Assembly (NCBI GenBank): GCA_009756935.1 | Contig: VZDP01000002.1 | Coordinates: forward strand, 62,001 to 126,000 | From: Mesomycoplasma ovipneumoniae | GTDB lineage: Bacteria; Bacillota_I; Bacilli_A; Mycoplasmatales; Metamycoplasmataceae | Direction of reading: 5' to 3' | Length of the DNA stretch: 64,000 nt | Shown: positions 1 to 12,278 of the stretch, piece by piece | Numbering within the stretch: position 1 is the first letter of the stretch | How the letters are laid out: the number at the start of each line of letters is the position of its first letter | Made by a program: the position numbers and the translations under genes | Notes under the pieces: generated by a model | What the model was told of the DNA's origin: nothing | Database searches by the model: none | What the model saw: only the letters and a program-made list of their open reading frames with translations

Positions 1-1014
1 GGAGAAAGCCAGGGAGTGGCAAACCTAAAAAACAAATTGAACCCGATTGAAACGAATTTACAAAAGAAGAATTAATAGAAATAGCTAAGAGATATTACGA
101 AACCAACAAAGATAAATCAAAATCAGGAAAACTTAGTGAAGCCAAAACGCTAAATATTCCCTACAGCAAATCTGCAAAAATTTTTAATGTATGCAGACAA
201 GCAGTGGCAAAATCTAAAACTAGAGTTATAAAAGTAAAGGAGCACAAAAATGACGCAATAATTAAAAAATCCTTTCTTGATAACAAAGGTAGATATGGTC
301 GCTTAAGGTTGAGTGCTTATATTTATATAAAATATAATATTTACATTAACCCTCGAAGTCTTGGAAGACATTTAAAAAGATTGAATTTAGTATGCAAAAT
401 TAGAAAAAAAAGAAGAAAGAGCGAAATTAAGAACACCAAATTCGCACTGCCGGATATTGTTAAACGCGACTACAATGATAAATTAAATAGAAATATTTTT
501 GCTACTGATGTTACATATATAAAAGCTCCTAGAGATGTTAAGGAAAACCATGTATTTTTGTCTGTAATAATTGAGCATAAAACTAAAAAAATCAGAGATT
601 TTAAATTATCTGTAAGCAATGATTTTAATTTAGTTATGGATAATATAAAAACATTTAGGTCTATTGATAAAGATTTTGTTATTCATTCAGACCATGGATT
701 TCAATACACTTCAAAAGTCTATATTGACAAAATAAATAAAATGGGAGGAACTGTTTCGTTGTCTCGCATAGGAAATTCTTTGGATAATAGGGAGGCTGAA
801 TACTGATTTTCAATTATAAAAAGTGAATGCTTAAACGAGTTAAACTACAGTAAAATAACTTTTGAAGATCTGAAAAAAATAATTGCAGATTATATATTTT
901 GATACAACAATTATAGAATTCAATCGATTTTAAATTGAAAAACACCACAGCAATATGCTATGATGTTATAATAATATTAAACTGTTACTTTTCTTTGTCC
1001 TAGTTTAAATTACA
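1..1014 (+). mobile_element. IS3-family insertion sequence, 3' part (IS1221-like)
   Basis: The window opens inside an insertion sequence. It holds the DDE transposase reading frame and, after its stop codon, about 40 bp of non-coding sequence before the minus-strand lspA gene. The likely right terminus is near 985-1014: it ends TTACA on this strand, so it reads TGTAA inward, as expected of an IS3-type end (TG...CA). The left end lies outside the window, so the boundary and target duplication cannot be confirmed. The resemblance to IS1221 of swine mycoplasmas is from memory of the protein, not from a search. Confidence 0.75.
3..971 (+). CDS. IS3-family transposase, C-terminal 322 residues (5' partial)
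   Basis: The frame is open from base 3, so the gene starts upstream of the window. The N-terminal visible part (KPGSGKPKKQ, then EELIEIAKRYYE) resembles the IS3/IS150 orfA-orfB junction region. The rve integrase core follows: first Asp in ATDVTYI, second in VIHSDHGFQYTS, and the Glu in NREAEYWFSIIKSE, giving a complete D-D-E triad. The frame must read TGA as Trp at 804-806 and elsewhere; otherwise the protein stops before the catalytic Glu. It ends WKTPQQYAMML at the TAA at 969-971. The intact catalytic core suggests a functional copy, subject to the unseen 5' end. It lies convergent with lspA. Confidence 0.88.
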
Positions 1015-1022
1015 GCGTTTTT

Positions 1023-1625
1023 TTAATTTTTACTTTTTTTTCTAAAGATTTTATTTTTCAGTTTTTTTGAAATTCAAGGTTGAGCATGATCATAAAGAGA
1101 GACAATAAAAATTCCAATGGGACCAACAAAAATAAAAATATCTGCAAAATTAAATGTCCCACTTGACCTTACAAATGGCAAAAAAAGTAAATCTTTTACT
1201 TGATTATCATCCAAAATTCGGTCAATTTCGTTACCTCAATTCCCACCTAATAATATGGCCATAAAAACTGTAAGCGAATATTTTTTTGAAAAAGGAATCA
1301 AAATCAAAAGTATCAAACTTAATAAAAAGGCAAAAATATGAATGCCTGTAAAACCAATAAATTTATTAATTCCCGAAGTTACACCTTGATGCAAAAGTGG
1401 ACGAAAACCAATAAAACCTCATGAAATAATTTTGACGAAGCCTTTATCGGTTGATTCTCTATACTCTTCTGGGGTAAAAATTAAATTTTTTGTTAGTTGA
1501 TCAATTAATAAGGCAACTAAAATAACCAAAAAAGCAATCAAAATGTTTATTAATAAGCGTTTTTTGCCGATTTTAATATATTTTGAATTAATATATTTAA
1601 TAACGAGGTTAATTTTTGTTTTCAT
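1023..1625 (-). CDS. lspA: Lipoprotein signal peptidase (signal peptidase II)
   Basis: A 200-residue multi-pass membrane aspartyl protease that cleaves the signal peptide of diacylglyceryl-modified prolipoproteins. Both family motifs are present: GGNWGNEIDR carries the first catalytic Asp and SGTFNFAD the second (FNxAD). Four hydrophobic segments can be seen (ILIAFLVILVALLI near the N terminus and three more). The length is at the upper end for LspA because of an N-terminal extension and a basic C-terminal tail. The start ATG overlaps the last codons of ileS by 17 nt, so it is translated as the last gene of the parE-parC-ileS-lspA operon. Its substrates would include the several lipoproteins in this window. 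Confidence 0.93.
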
Positions 1626-4257
1626 TCAAAACCTCAAAACAACGGTCACAAACATCTTGAATTGTTTCAAAATGGTTCCAACATCTTGGACATTTAGGTC
1701 AATTAAGATTATAAATGCTTATTTTGTCCTTAAATTCGACTTTTGCAACCATTAATAATTTCACAAGATCAAGTGATTTTAGAAAATTTGAGGAATTAGA
1801 ATCTAAAACAACAGCAATTTCATTTGAACGATTTATTTCTTTTGATTGAATTTTTTGCTCGATTAGTTGATAAACTGAATCTTTAACATCAAAAAATTCA
1901 GTTCATTTTTCGTCTAATTTTGGATCAAAATTAGACTTTTTAAAGAAATTTTCCAAGTGGATTGATGTTTGCTTTTCACTTTTTTGAACAAATTGATAAA
2001 TTTCTTCAGCTGTTGTTGGCATAATTGGCGCAATTGCTATATTTAAAACCAATAAAAGTTCATAAAAAACGTATTGAATTGAGCGTCTTTTTGCTGAATT
2101 TTTTGAATCAGCATACAAAATATCCTTAACAATTGACAGATAAAAATTAGAAAATTCAATTATAAAATTATTAATTATTTTTACAACACGGACAAAGCGA
2201 TATTCATCATAATACTGAATTATTTCGTTTTTTAGCTTTTGAATTTTATTATATATAAATAGGTCAACTTCTTGTAATTCATATTGTTTTGGTTCAAAAT
2301 CTGCTAAATTTGTGATTAAAAATCGAACTGTGTTACGAATTTTACGGTAAATTTCAACATTTTGTTCAAAAATTGACTCTGAATAAACAATGTCGTTATA
2401 ATATTCGCTATTTGCAACTCAAAGTCGAAAAATATCACAGCCGTACTTATTCAAAATTACAAGCGGATCAACTCCATTTCCTCTTGATTTTGACATTTTG
2501 TTTCCTTTTGAATCAACCACAAAACCGTGAGACAATAATTTTTTATAAGGTGAAAAGCCGAAATATATCACTGAATTTATTAAAGATGAATTAAATCAGC
2601 CGCGATATTGGTCAGATCCTTCTAAATAAATATCAAAAGGAGGTTTTTCGTTGTTAATATTTGCGGCCAGAAAACTAACTCCTGAATCAAATCAGACATC
2701 CAAAATATCGTTTTCTTTTGTTCAGCCTAAATTTTGATATTTAGGAGGCAAAAGTTCGTCAGCTGTTTTTTGGTATCATATTGAAGAACCAAATTCTTGA
2801 ACTTGTGAAATTATATGGTCAAAAATTTCTGGCTTATCTAAAACAGGATTTTTATTTTTGTCATAAAAAATAATCAGCGGGATTCCTCAACTTCTCTGGC
2901 GTGAAATTAGTCAGTCTTTTCTGTCAATTATCATTTTTGTTAAGCGGTTTTTGAGTCATTTTTCAGGAAATTCAATTTCATTTATCGCTGTTTCAAGCTC
3001 TTTTTTAATTTTTTCAACAGAAACAAATCACTGAGGTGTACCACGATAAATTACGGGTTTTAATGTTCGTCAATCATGAGGGAATGAGTGGGTGATAAAA
3101 TTTAATTTTAAAAGTGACTGTTTTTCTTTGAGATATTCGCTTATTGATTTATTTGCTGAATCATAAAATTGACCAGAAAATTGTCCTGCTTTTTCATTAA
3201 ATTTTCCATCATCTTCAACGTGCATAACCATTTCCAGGTTATTTTCTCGACCAATCCAGTAGTCATCTTCCCCAAAAAGTGGCGCAAGATGAACAAGACC
3301 TGAACCAGCATCCAAAGTAACATGGTGGCCTGAAACTATAGGGCAAACTTTGTCAAAAATAGGGTGAAAATACTCGATATTTACAAGGTTTTTCCCTAAA
3401 AATGTGTCAATAATTTCATAAGAATCTCAGTCAAAACTTGAGGCTAAAGTTTGTAATAATTTTTCTGCTAAAATGTAAAAATTTGATCCAACTTTTACTC
3501 TAACATAGTCAAAATTTAGCCCAACAGCAACTCCTGCATTTGCAATTAGTGTCCAAGGGGTCGTTGTTCAAATAATGATTTTATCGCCACTTTTTACAAA
3601 ATTGTTGCCATTTTTAAGCTCAAAAGCAACAAAAATGGAAGGAGAACGGTGATTGAGATATTCAATTTCGGCCTCAGCTAGGGCGCTTTGACTTGAAGGA
3701 GATCAATAAATTGGCTTTAAAGCACGATAAATTAGACCTTTTTCAGCGATTTTTTTAAATAATTTGAGTTGCTTGGCTTCATAAGCGGGGTCATTTGTTT
3801 GATAAATTTGGCTAAAATCTGTTAATAAATTCAGTTTTTCAAACTGTTTTTTTTGAACTAAAATTTGTGAATTAGCAAAATCATTGGCTTTTTGGCGAAT
3901 TTCTAGTGTTGATTTTGTGTCAATTTGGTTAATAATTTTATTTTCAATTGGAAGACCGTGAGTATCTCAACCTGGGACAAAAGGTGAATAAAAACCAGAC
4001 ATTGATTTATATCGAACTATTATATCTTTTAAAACTTTATTAAGAGCATGGCCAATATGAATGTCACCATTTGCATAAGGAGGTCCGTCATGAAGAATAA
4101 ATCTTGGATTATTAATATTTTTTTTTAAAAGTTTTTGGTAAATGTCTTCATTTTTTCAAAATTCAGTAAAAAATTTGTCCTTTTGAGGCAAATTAGCTTT
4201 CATTGAAAAATCTGTGGAAAATATATTGAGCGAATTTTTATAGAAATTTTTATCCAT
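1609..4257 (-). CDS. ileS: Isoleucyl-tRNA synthetase
   Basis: An 882-residue class I synthetase that charges tRNA-Ile. The HIGH motif appears as [14 protein letters not shown] near residue 60 and the KMSKS loop as [10 protein letters not shown]. The CP1 editing domain looks intact: [16 protein letters not shown] and [16 protein letters not shown] keep the threonine-rich strand and the conserved Asp. The C-terminal zinc-binding segment is present (CPRC, then CDRC about 14 residues later). Starting at the ATG at 4255-4257 leaves 3 nt to the parC stop, which suggests translational coupling, and the 3' end overlaps lspA. Retained IleRS editing contrasts with the degenerate PheRS editing domain in this window. 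Confidence 0.95.
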
Positions 4258-4260
4258 TGT

Positions 4261-6765
4261 TTATTCCTTTTCAATCTTTTCAAGAATTAAATTTATGTCA
4301 ATTTCACTTATTTCTTGAAGTTTAGTCTTTAAAATCTTACTAGAATTTGCTTGATTTTGTTCAATAAAATTTGGTAAATTTTCGTTATTTTTATCAGTTG
4401 TTAAAAATAATTTATAATTTTTTTTAGGATTAGGGTCAAAATTAATAAATTTTTGGACTGGAACAACTTTTAAAGTGGTGTCAAAATCGAAAACTTGCAA
4501 ATTTTCACTATAAATTTCGACACTTTTTGGAATTATAGAAAAATCAAGCTTTGAATCAAAGCTTTTGGGAGCAATTGTTCTGTTACCAAAATGAAGTTTT
4601 TCTGATGCAATTTTTTCAAAACGCGAATAATTATCAATAACCGCGATTTCTTCAGAAGAATTAACTAAAACAGATGCAACAATTTTTTCATTTTTTTGAA
4701 GTTTTAAAATTTTTACACCTGAGGAAATACGTCCATAAATTGGAACATCTGAAACGCTTATTTTCAGTGCGCGATTTTGCGACGTGATTAAGACGATATT
4801 TTTTAATTTATTTTCTAAAAAAATGCTAATTAATTCGTCACCTTCTTTAGGTTTAAAACAATTTATCATATTATTTGGCCTAATTTTTGCTATTTCTTTT
4901 AGTTGCATTCTTTTTGCATAACCTAATTTAGTTATAAAAAGCAAAAAATGATTAGAATCTAGGTCATCAACAAAAAAAGAATTAATTAATTCGTGATCAT
5001 TTTTAAGGCCAAGAGAAATTTTTAAGTTATTTGGATTATTTTTTAGAGTTAACTCTTCGAGTTGATGAGTTAACAACATCCCAACATCACCTTTATTTGT
5101 TAAAAAAAGTCCTTTTTGACGTTGATTTATTTTACCTTGAAAAATAAAAAAATCTTCTGAAGGTAACTGAATTTTTTCAATTTCCTCGACTGCATGATTT
5201 TTTATGTTCATTTTTTTAAAAAGGCCGCTCTTAGAAACTCAAAAATAAAACTGTTCATCCTTAATTAAATCTTGATGGTTAATTTTTACTTGCAATTCTT
5301 TGTCAACTATTTTAGTTTTTCTTGGAGAACCATAAATCTTAGCAAAATTTTCTAGCATAGAAATTAAATGAAGGTCAAATTCTTCTTTATTTTCAATAAG
5401 TTTTTTAAATTGATCAATGCTTTGGGCTAAAGTTTTAGACTCATTTAAAAATGACTGCTGTTCAATTTTAGATAATCTATACAAACGCATCGAAGCAATT
5501 GCTTCGGCTTGAACTTCGGTAAAATTTAAATATTTAACTAAATCAGCAATTACGCCGGCTTTTGAATTATCAGATTTACGAATAATTTCAATTACTTCAT
5601 TAGTTATATCGGCAACTTTTAAAAAACCTTCTATAATTTCAAGCCTTTTTTTGCTTTTAAAAAGTTCATAATTAAATTCACCTAGTTTAACTTTTCTTAA
5701 ATGCTCAAGAAAATAAGCAATCATTTCTTTAATTGAAAGTAATTTTGGTGAATTATTGCAAATTGCTACTGAATTATAGGAATAATAAATTTGCATATCT
5801 GTTTTTTGCAGCAAATAATTAAGAATTAATTCAGCGTTTGCATCTTTTTCAAGTTCGACAAAAATAAGTACGCCATTTTGATCAGATTGGTCAATTACCT
5901 CTTTAATTCCGCTAATTTTTTCTTCAAATCGAATTGTATCAATTTGCTGAATCAAGTTAGCCTTTGAAATTCCAAAAGGAATAGAAGAAATTTCGATCAC
6001 TTTTTGCTTGTTTTTTTCAGAAATTTTGTATGATGATGAAATTTGGATTTTTCCTTTTCCGGTTTCAAAAGCATCTAAAATTCCGGCTTTTCCATAAACT
6101 ATTCCGCCAGTGGGAAAATCAGGACCTAAAATAACTTTTGAAATTTGGGCGTTTGTAATTAAAGGATTTTTGATCATTAAAATTACAGCTTGGATTACTT
6201 CAACTAAATTATGAGGAGGTATTTCTGTTGCAAAACCACTTGCAATTCCGATTGCCCCGTTAATTAGCAAGTTAGGAAAAATTGCTGGTAAAACTGTGGG
6301 CTCTTTTTCGCTGTCATCAAAATTAGGATAGAAATTTACGACATTTTTTGACAATAATTCAAGTAAATGTTCACTAATTTGGGCTAGTCTAACTTCGGTA
6401 TACCTCATTGCAGCAGGGGGATCATCATCAATTGAGCCTTTATTTCCGTGCATTTCTACAAGTGGAATGTTAATTTTTCACTCTTGAGACAGCCGGACTA
6501 GCGCATCATAAATTGATGAATCTCCGTGAGGGTGAAATTTACCAATTACATCTCCAACAACTCTGGCTGATTTTTTGTAATTTTTAGTATTTTTTAGACC
6601 AAGCTGTCACATTGAATAAAGAATTCTTCTCTGAACAGGTTTTAGTCCATCCCGAACATCTGGAATTGCTCTGTTTTGAATTATATATTTTGAGTAGCGC
6701 GTAAATTTTTCAGCCAAAATTTGATCTAACTTGGAGTTAATGATTAAATCGAAATTTTTACTCAT
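4261..6765 (-). CDS. parC: DNA topoisomerase IV subunit A
   Basis: An 834-residue type IIA topoisomerase breakage-reunion subunit that decatenates daughter chromosomes with ParE. The catalytic tyrosine is in [12 protein letters not shown]. The quinolone-resistance region reads [16 protein letters not shown], with Ser and Asp at the positions equivalent to the usual resistance sites, so no classic resistance substitution is visible. I see no GyrA box (QRRGGKG) in the C-terminal beta-pinwheel. That and the adjacent parE favour ParC over GyrA. The ATG overlaps the parE stop by 8 nt (ATGAGTAA). Several TGA Trp codons interrupt the frame. The C-terminal domain ends [14 protein letters not shown]. 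Confidence 0.93.
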
Positions 6766-8686
6766 AGACTGACTCCTTTAAATTGTCAATAAAACTATCT
6801 TCAAGTGAAAAGTCAACATTTTCTTGAATTCAATTTTTACGCAAATCAGCTCTTTCTCCCATTAAAATGCGGAAATTTTCCTCAACTTTTTCAAGGTCTT
6901 CAATAAAAACTTTTTCTAAAATTCGTTTTTCAGGATCCATTGTTGTTTGTCAAAGTTGGGATGCATTCATTTCACCAAGACCTTTATAACGTTGAATTTG
7001 AGCATTAGGATGTTTTTTTACATATTCATGGAATTCTTTTTCATCTCAAATATAAATGTCTTTCTTATTTTTTTCACTAATTCGGTACAAAGGCGGTTGG
7101 GCAATATAAACAAAACCATTTTCAATTAAAGGACGCATATGATAAAACAAAAAGGTTAAAATTAAAATTTGAATGTGAGCACCGTCATTGTCAGCATCGG
7201 TCATAATAATGATTTTGCCATAATTTAAGTTTTTAAGGTTAAAATTCTGACCAATTCCAGTTCCTAAAGCGCTAATAATGGCAATAATTTCTTCATTTTT
7301 TAAAACTTCGATCAGTCTAGTTTTTTGTGAATTTACAATTTTACCTTTGAGCGGTAAAATTGCTTGAAATTCACGATTTCGCGCAAGTTTTGCTGAACCA
7401 CCAGCTGACTCACCTTCAACTAAAAAAAGCTCGCGATTCATAGCTTTTTTTGAATTTGCGGGAGTTAATTTTCCTGACAAAATCCGTTTTTCTTTGGCTA
7501 CAGACTTAGAAATTTTTGTTTCTGTTAGACTTAATTTTAACTTTTCTTTTTGCTGATAAATATTTAGTAAAAAAGTGATAATTTTTTGAGCAGTTTCTTT
7601 ATTTTGAATAAAAAAGGACATCAAATTTCTAAAAACGACCTCTTCAGTGACTGTTTTTGCCAAGACTGTTGCTAATTTATTTTTAGTTTGACCGACAAAC
7701 TCCAAAATTGGCTCAGGAATTCGCAGCGATAAAATTAAGGAAAGACCAACTTTTACATCATTAAAGTCAAAAATTTGCTTATTTTTCAGCAAATTATTTT
7801 GTTGACCATAAGTATTAATCGCTTTTACAATTCCAACTTTTAGGCCATTTTCATGACTTCCGCCTAAATTTGTTTTTACGTTATTAACAAATGAGATAAT
7901 ATTTTCCTGTTGAGAATCAACATACTGAAATGCAAATTCTACTATGATTTCTTGACTTTTTTCTTTAAAAGCGATAATTTTGTCATGAATTTTTTGGTTA
8001 TCTTTGTTTAAAAATTCAACAAAATTTTCAATTCCTTTACTAAACTGAAAAGTTTTTTCAATACCGTTTTTTAGATCGACAAAATCGATTTTTAAATTTT
8101 TAACTAAAAAACAAGTTTCCTGCAACCTTGAAATTATCATTTCAGGATCATATTCTTTGTGAGAAAAAAATGAAAAATCAGGCAAAAATACTATTTTTGT
8201 ACCACTAATTTTGCTAGGACCTAATTCTTGGGTTCTATTTTCAATTTTTCCACCGTTAATAAAAGATGTATAAAACAATTTTTGATTACGAGAAACAAAA
8301 ACTTCCATTTTTTTCGATAATGCATTTACGACTGATGAGCCAACTCCGTGGAGTCCGCCGGCGGTTTTATAAATTTCATCAGAAAATTTAGCTCCTGAAT
8401 GAAGTTCTGTAAAAACTAATTCAACACCAGTTTTACCGGTCTTTTTGTGAATTTCAGTTGGAATTCCGCGACCATTGTCGCTAATTTCAACCGAATTGTC
8501 AGCATTTATTACCACTTTAATTTCATTTGCAAAACCAGCAATTACCTCATCAACTGCATTGTCAAAAATTTCTCAGATTAATTGATGAAGTCCGTTAATG
8601 TCTGTTGAACCTATATACATTCCAGGTCGTTTTTTTACAGCTTCAAGCCCTTTTAAAAGTTTAAGTTTCTCAACTGAATAAGTCAT
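6758..8686 (-). CDS. parE: DNA topoisomerase IV subunit B
   Basis: A 642-residue ATPase subunit of topoisomerase IV. The GHKL ATP-binding motifs are in order: EIFDNAVDE, then [12 protein letters not shown], then [15 protein letters not shown]. The TOPRIM part contains [11 protein letters not shown] and [13 protein letters not shown], and the protein ends with the usual [15 protein letters not shown] segment and a short tail. The ATG at 8684-8686 gives the expected N terminus ([26 protein letters not shown] in pieces). It is the first gene of the minus operon, divergent from gap across 154 bp. parE adjacent to parC is the usual mollicute arrangement; gyrB/gyrA are elsewhere. Confidence 0.93.
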
Positions 8687-9845
<1,159 letters not shown>

Positions 9846-9851
<6 letters not shown>

Positions 9852-9907
9852 ATAATTATCTTACTTTAATCAATTAAAAAAGTGTCCGTGTTTTGGGCAC
9901 TTTTTTA
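9846..9907 (+). repeat. Gene-end duplication, first copy (gap 3' end)
   Basis: The last codon, TAG stop and terminator of gap form the first copy of a direct repeat; the second lies at 10487-10549, on the other side of repeated element A. Both begin AAAATAGATAATTAT and both end in a terminator hairpin with a T run. The loop and stem sequences have diverged and there are small indels. Confidence 0.6.
9876..9906 (+). terminator. Intrinsic terminator of gap
   Basis: AAAAAAGTG(T)CC pairs with GGGCACTTTTTT around a short loop, giving a stem followed by a T run just after the gap stop codon. Confidence 0.85.
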
Positions 9908-10486
9908 ACTTAAAAAGCAAAATTATAAAATATTTAAACTACCTTTTTTAGTTAAAACACTGCCAAAAATCATTTATGGTCAAATAACAAAAATAATAAA
10001 AAAATATAACTACTATTTAAACTCAATGTAGATAGAAAACTCATTTTTACTTACATTGAGCCTAAAAAAAAACTCAATGCAAATAGAAAACTCGTTTTTA
10101 TTTGCAGCGAGCCTAAAAAAATATGTGAAGTTTTGAAAGAGCCATAACTAAAAGCCTTAAATTTGTAGATTTCTAAACGGGTAAATTTAAGGCACTCCAT
10201 CATATTAAAAATATAATGGATAATTCGCATTTTCTTACTTTAATACGACAAAAAACATCACTAATCCCTCCTTAATTCAATATTAAAATTTATTAATTCA
10301 TTCTTAGTGACTCTATTATAACAGAAATTTTTTTTAGACCAAACATTTTTTTTTTTTTTTTGCAAAAGATTAAATTTACAATAATAAAAATTAAGATTTT
10401 AGACCAAAAAACCCGGATTTACCGGTGCTTTTTCATATTTATATTCACTAAAAGGTGAATTTTTGCATCAAACTGGGAAACTCAGG
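9908..10486 (-). repeat. Repeated element, copy A (minus orientation)
   Basis: First of five related elements in the window. Reading the minus strand from 10486: terminal repeat CCTGAGTTTCCCAGTTTGAT; a small TTCAC/GTGAA hairpin; CCGGTAAATCCGG followed by a T run; a 16-nt homopolymer (10346-10361); an extended -10 box TGTTATAAT (TATAAT at 10315-10320, TGT at 10321-10323); a strong Shine-Dalgarno AAGGAGG; and a 7-codon ORF MFFVVLK at 10258-10235. Three conserved hairpins follow, and the CTCAATG...CATTGAG one is present twice in this copy. The far end lacks the terminal repeat seen in copies C and D. No protein longer than a few residues is encoded on the element strand. Confidence 0.8.
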
Positions 10487-10549
10487 AAAATAGATAATTA
10501 TTATATTCCAAACAATTAAAAAAGGCAAATGAAAATTTGCCTTTTTTTT
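10487..10549 (+). repeat. Gene-end duplication, second copy (gap 3' end), with terminator 10519-10549
   Basis: It starts at the GG/AAAA junction with the element terminus and repeats the gap stop region (AAAATAGATAATTAT, then CAATTAAAAAAG). It then forms its own perfect terminator, AAAAAAGGCAAA with TTTGCCTTTTTT. The stem sequence differs from the first copy but hairpin and T run are kept. Confidence 0.65.
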
Positions 10550-10619
10550 ATAGAGTTGTATTATAGATATTTTTTAGAGATTAGAGATTTTTTATAGACT
10601 TTTTTATTGAGAATGAAGA

Positions 10620-11090
10620 GAGATTAAATAAATGAATTTTGTAATTCACAAAAATAAAATATAACTTATAAATTAATAATAACGAAAGGAGATTTTACAT
10701 ATGCATGAAGACATACATAATGAATTTTGTTATTGACAAAAATAAAATTTATTTTACAAAGACAAATATGAAAAGGAAAATCTAAAAATGCATGTAAACA
10801 CACATAATAAACTTTGTTTTTACAAAAAATAAAAAGAATTTTATTAGTAAGAATTTAGAATGGAGATTCTAAATATGTATTAAAAAAAAAAAAAAAATTA
10901 ATTATCACTATAAATTTAGAAAGGAGGTTTTAATCATGATTTTACAAAAAAACCACAAAATATATCATAAATAAAAAATTAAGAAAGGAGTTTACTAAAC
11001 ATGGATGAAAACATAAAAAAATAATTTAATAAATAAATGGAAACACGCAATTTATAAATAAAAAACAAAATAAGGAGGCAATAAAAATAT
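10620..11090 (+). other. Array of mini-ORFs with strong Shine-Dalgarno sites
   Basis: No ordinary gene lies here, but a degenerate tandem unit recurs at roughly 60-90 bp: an AAAGGAG-like site 7-12 nt before a tiny ORF. Clear units are ATG 10701 (MHEDIHNEFCYWQK, stop 10743), ATG 10788 (MHVNTHNKLCFYKK, stop 10830), ATG 10875 (MY, cut by a poly-A run), ATG 10936 (MILQKNHKIYHK, preceded by AAGGAGG) and ATG 11001 (MDENIKK). A sixth AAGGAGG near 11072 has no ATG. The first two peptides are both exactly 14 residues and share M-H-x3-H-N-x2-C. An ATG at 10642 (MNFVIHKNKI) may be a further decayed unit. Function unknown. Confidence 0.55.
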
Positions 11091-11149
11091 AAACTATTTT
11101 TTAATGTATCATGCTTTAAAAGAAATAGAAAACGAAAACGAAAGGGTTT

Positions 11150-11240
11150 TGGCGGGCCAGACAGGATTTGAACCTGCGCGGGATTTCACTCCCCTAACGC
11201 GTTAGCAGTGCGTCCTCTTCAGCCTCTTGAGTACTGGCCC
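11150..11240 (-). tRNA. tRNA-Ser (anticodon GCU), CCA encoded
   Basis: The minus strand reads GGGCCAG as the 5' acceptor strand and CTGGCCC as the 3' strand, followed by G and an encoded CCA. The anticodon loop is CTGCTAA (anticodon GCT, reading AGU/AGC). A long variable arm (TTAGGGGAGTGAAATCCC) marks a class II tRNA, and GGTTCAAATCC is the T loop. A TATAAT lies 11 nt upstream. Confidence 0.95.
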
Positions 11241-11251
11241 ATATTTTTATA

Positions 11252-11276
11252 ATTATATCATAAAATATTATATAAT
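11252..11276. promoter_or_regulatory. Divergent -10 boxes for tRNA-Ser and tsaD
   Basis: Minus-strand TATAAT at 11252-11257 is correctly placed for the tRNA-Ser 5' end (11240). Plus-strand TATAAT at 11271-11276 lies 27 nt before the tsaD ATG. Confidence 0.6.
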
Positions 11277-11303
11277 AAAATAAAAAAAATAAAAGGCAGA
11301 AAA

Positions 11304-12278
11304 ATGAAAATTTTAGGTATTGAAACCTCTCATGATGATGCTTCTGTTGCTCTTTTATGTGATGGAAAAGTCGAAATAATTTTAACAATTAGCCAAATTG
11401 AATTTCACCAAAAATTTGGTGGAACAATTCCAGAACTTGCTGCTCGCGAACATTCGCGAAATTTAGCAATAATTTTAGAAAAATTATTGCAAAAACGTGT
11501 TGATTTTTCCTCAATTGATGCTATTGCATACACAAATAATCCCGGATTATTGGGTGCTTTGAAAATAGGATTTTTATTTGCAAACGCATTAAGTCTTTAT
11601 TTTAATAAGCCTTTGATTCCAGTTAACCACCTTTTAGGACATTTTTGGTCGGCAAATATTGATGATGAAATTGTTTTTCCAGCACTTTCGCTCTTAATTT
11701 CTGGAGGTCATAGTCAATGAATTTTGGCTAAAAACGAGAGTGAACTTGAAATTATTGGCTCAACAGTTGACGATGCTCTGGGCGAAATTTATGATAAAAT
11801 TGGCAGAAATTTAGGCTTAGTGTTGCCAGGCGGACCAAAAATCGACCAAATTTGACAGCAAAATCGACAAAATATTGGCGAACTAATCAATTTCAGTTTG
11901 CCAAAAAAGCTGGCAAATCCTTTTGATTTTTCTTTTAGCGGACTAAAAACTCAAGTCATAAATTTTACTAACCAAATGAAGCAAAAAAATAAACTTGATG
12001 TAAAAAATGTCCAAAAAATCGCCGTTTCTTTTCAAGAAACAATAATAAAATATTTAAAAAGACAGCTTGATTCTGTTTTAAATGACAATAAGAATATAAA
12101 AACTCTAACTTTAGTTGGCGGCGTTGCGGCAAATTCTGGAATTAGAGCATTATTTAAAGAATATAAAAAAAATTATAAAATTGTTATTCCAAAAAGGGAA
12201 TTTTGTACCGACAATGGGGCTATGATCGCAAAAGCTGCACAAATAGAGCTAAAATTAAATCGCAAAAACAAAAATTAG
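11304..12278 (+). CDS. tsaD: tRNA N6-threonylcarbamoyladenosine transferase TsaD
   Basis: A 324-residue ASKHA-fold enzyme that transfers threonylcarbamoyl to A37 of ANN-decoding tRNAs. It starts [17 protein letters not shown], has the metal-binding His pair in NHLLGH (near residue 112), the SGGHSQ nucleotide-binding turn, FSFSGLKTQ and the C-terminal [12 protein letters not shown] and [10 protein letters not shown] motifs. TGA Trp codons follow SGGHSQ and occur later. It works with TsaE, encoded at 18927-19346. Its 3' end overlaps the convergent fusion gene by 24 bp. Confidence 0.95.

Noticed and set aside
4261..8686. gyrA and gyrB instead of parC and parE
   Set aside because: No GyrA box (QRRGGKG) is visible in the A subunit, and the B-then-A coupled order with SQEW and KFHPHGD-type sequence suits topoisomerase IV. 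The call is good but not absolute without alignment.
9908..10486. CRISPR-like or tandem-repeat array in the 10 kb region
   Set aside because: The repeats are dispersed copies of one ~0.55 kb element and a degenerate mini-ORF array. There are no regularly spaced identical repeats with unique spacers and no cas genes.
10763..10790. ATG at 10768 (MKRKI) as a real mini-ORF in the array
   Set aside because: It lacks a Shine-Dalgarno and overlaps the Shine-Dalgarno of the next unit, whose 14-residue ORF is the better candidate.
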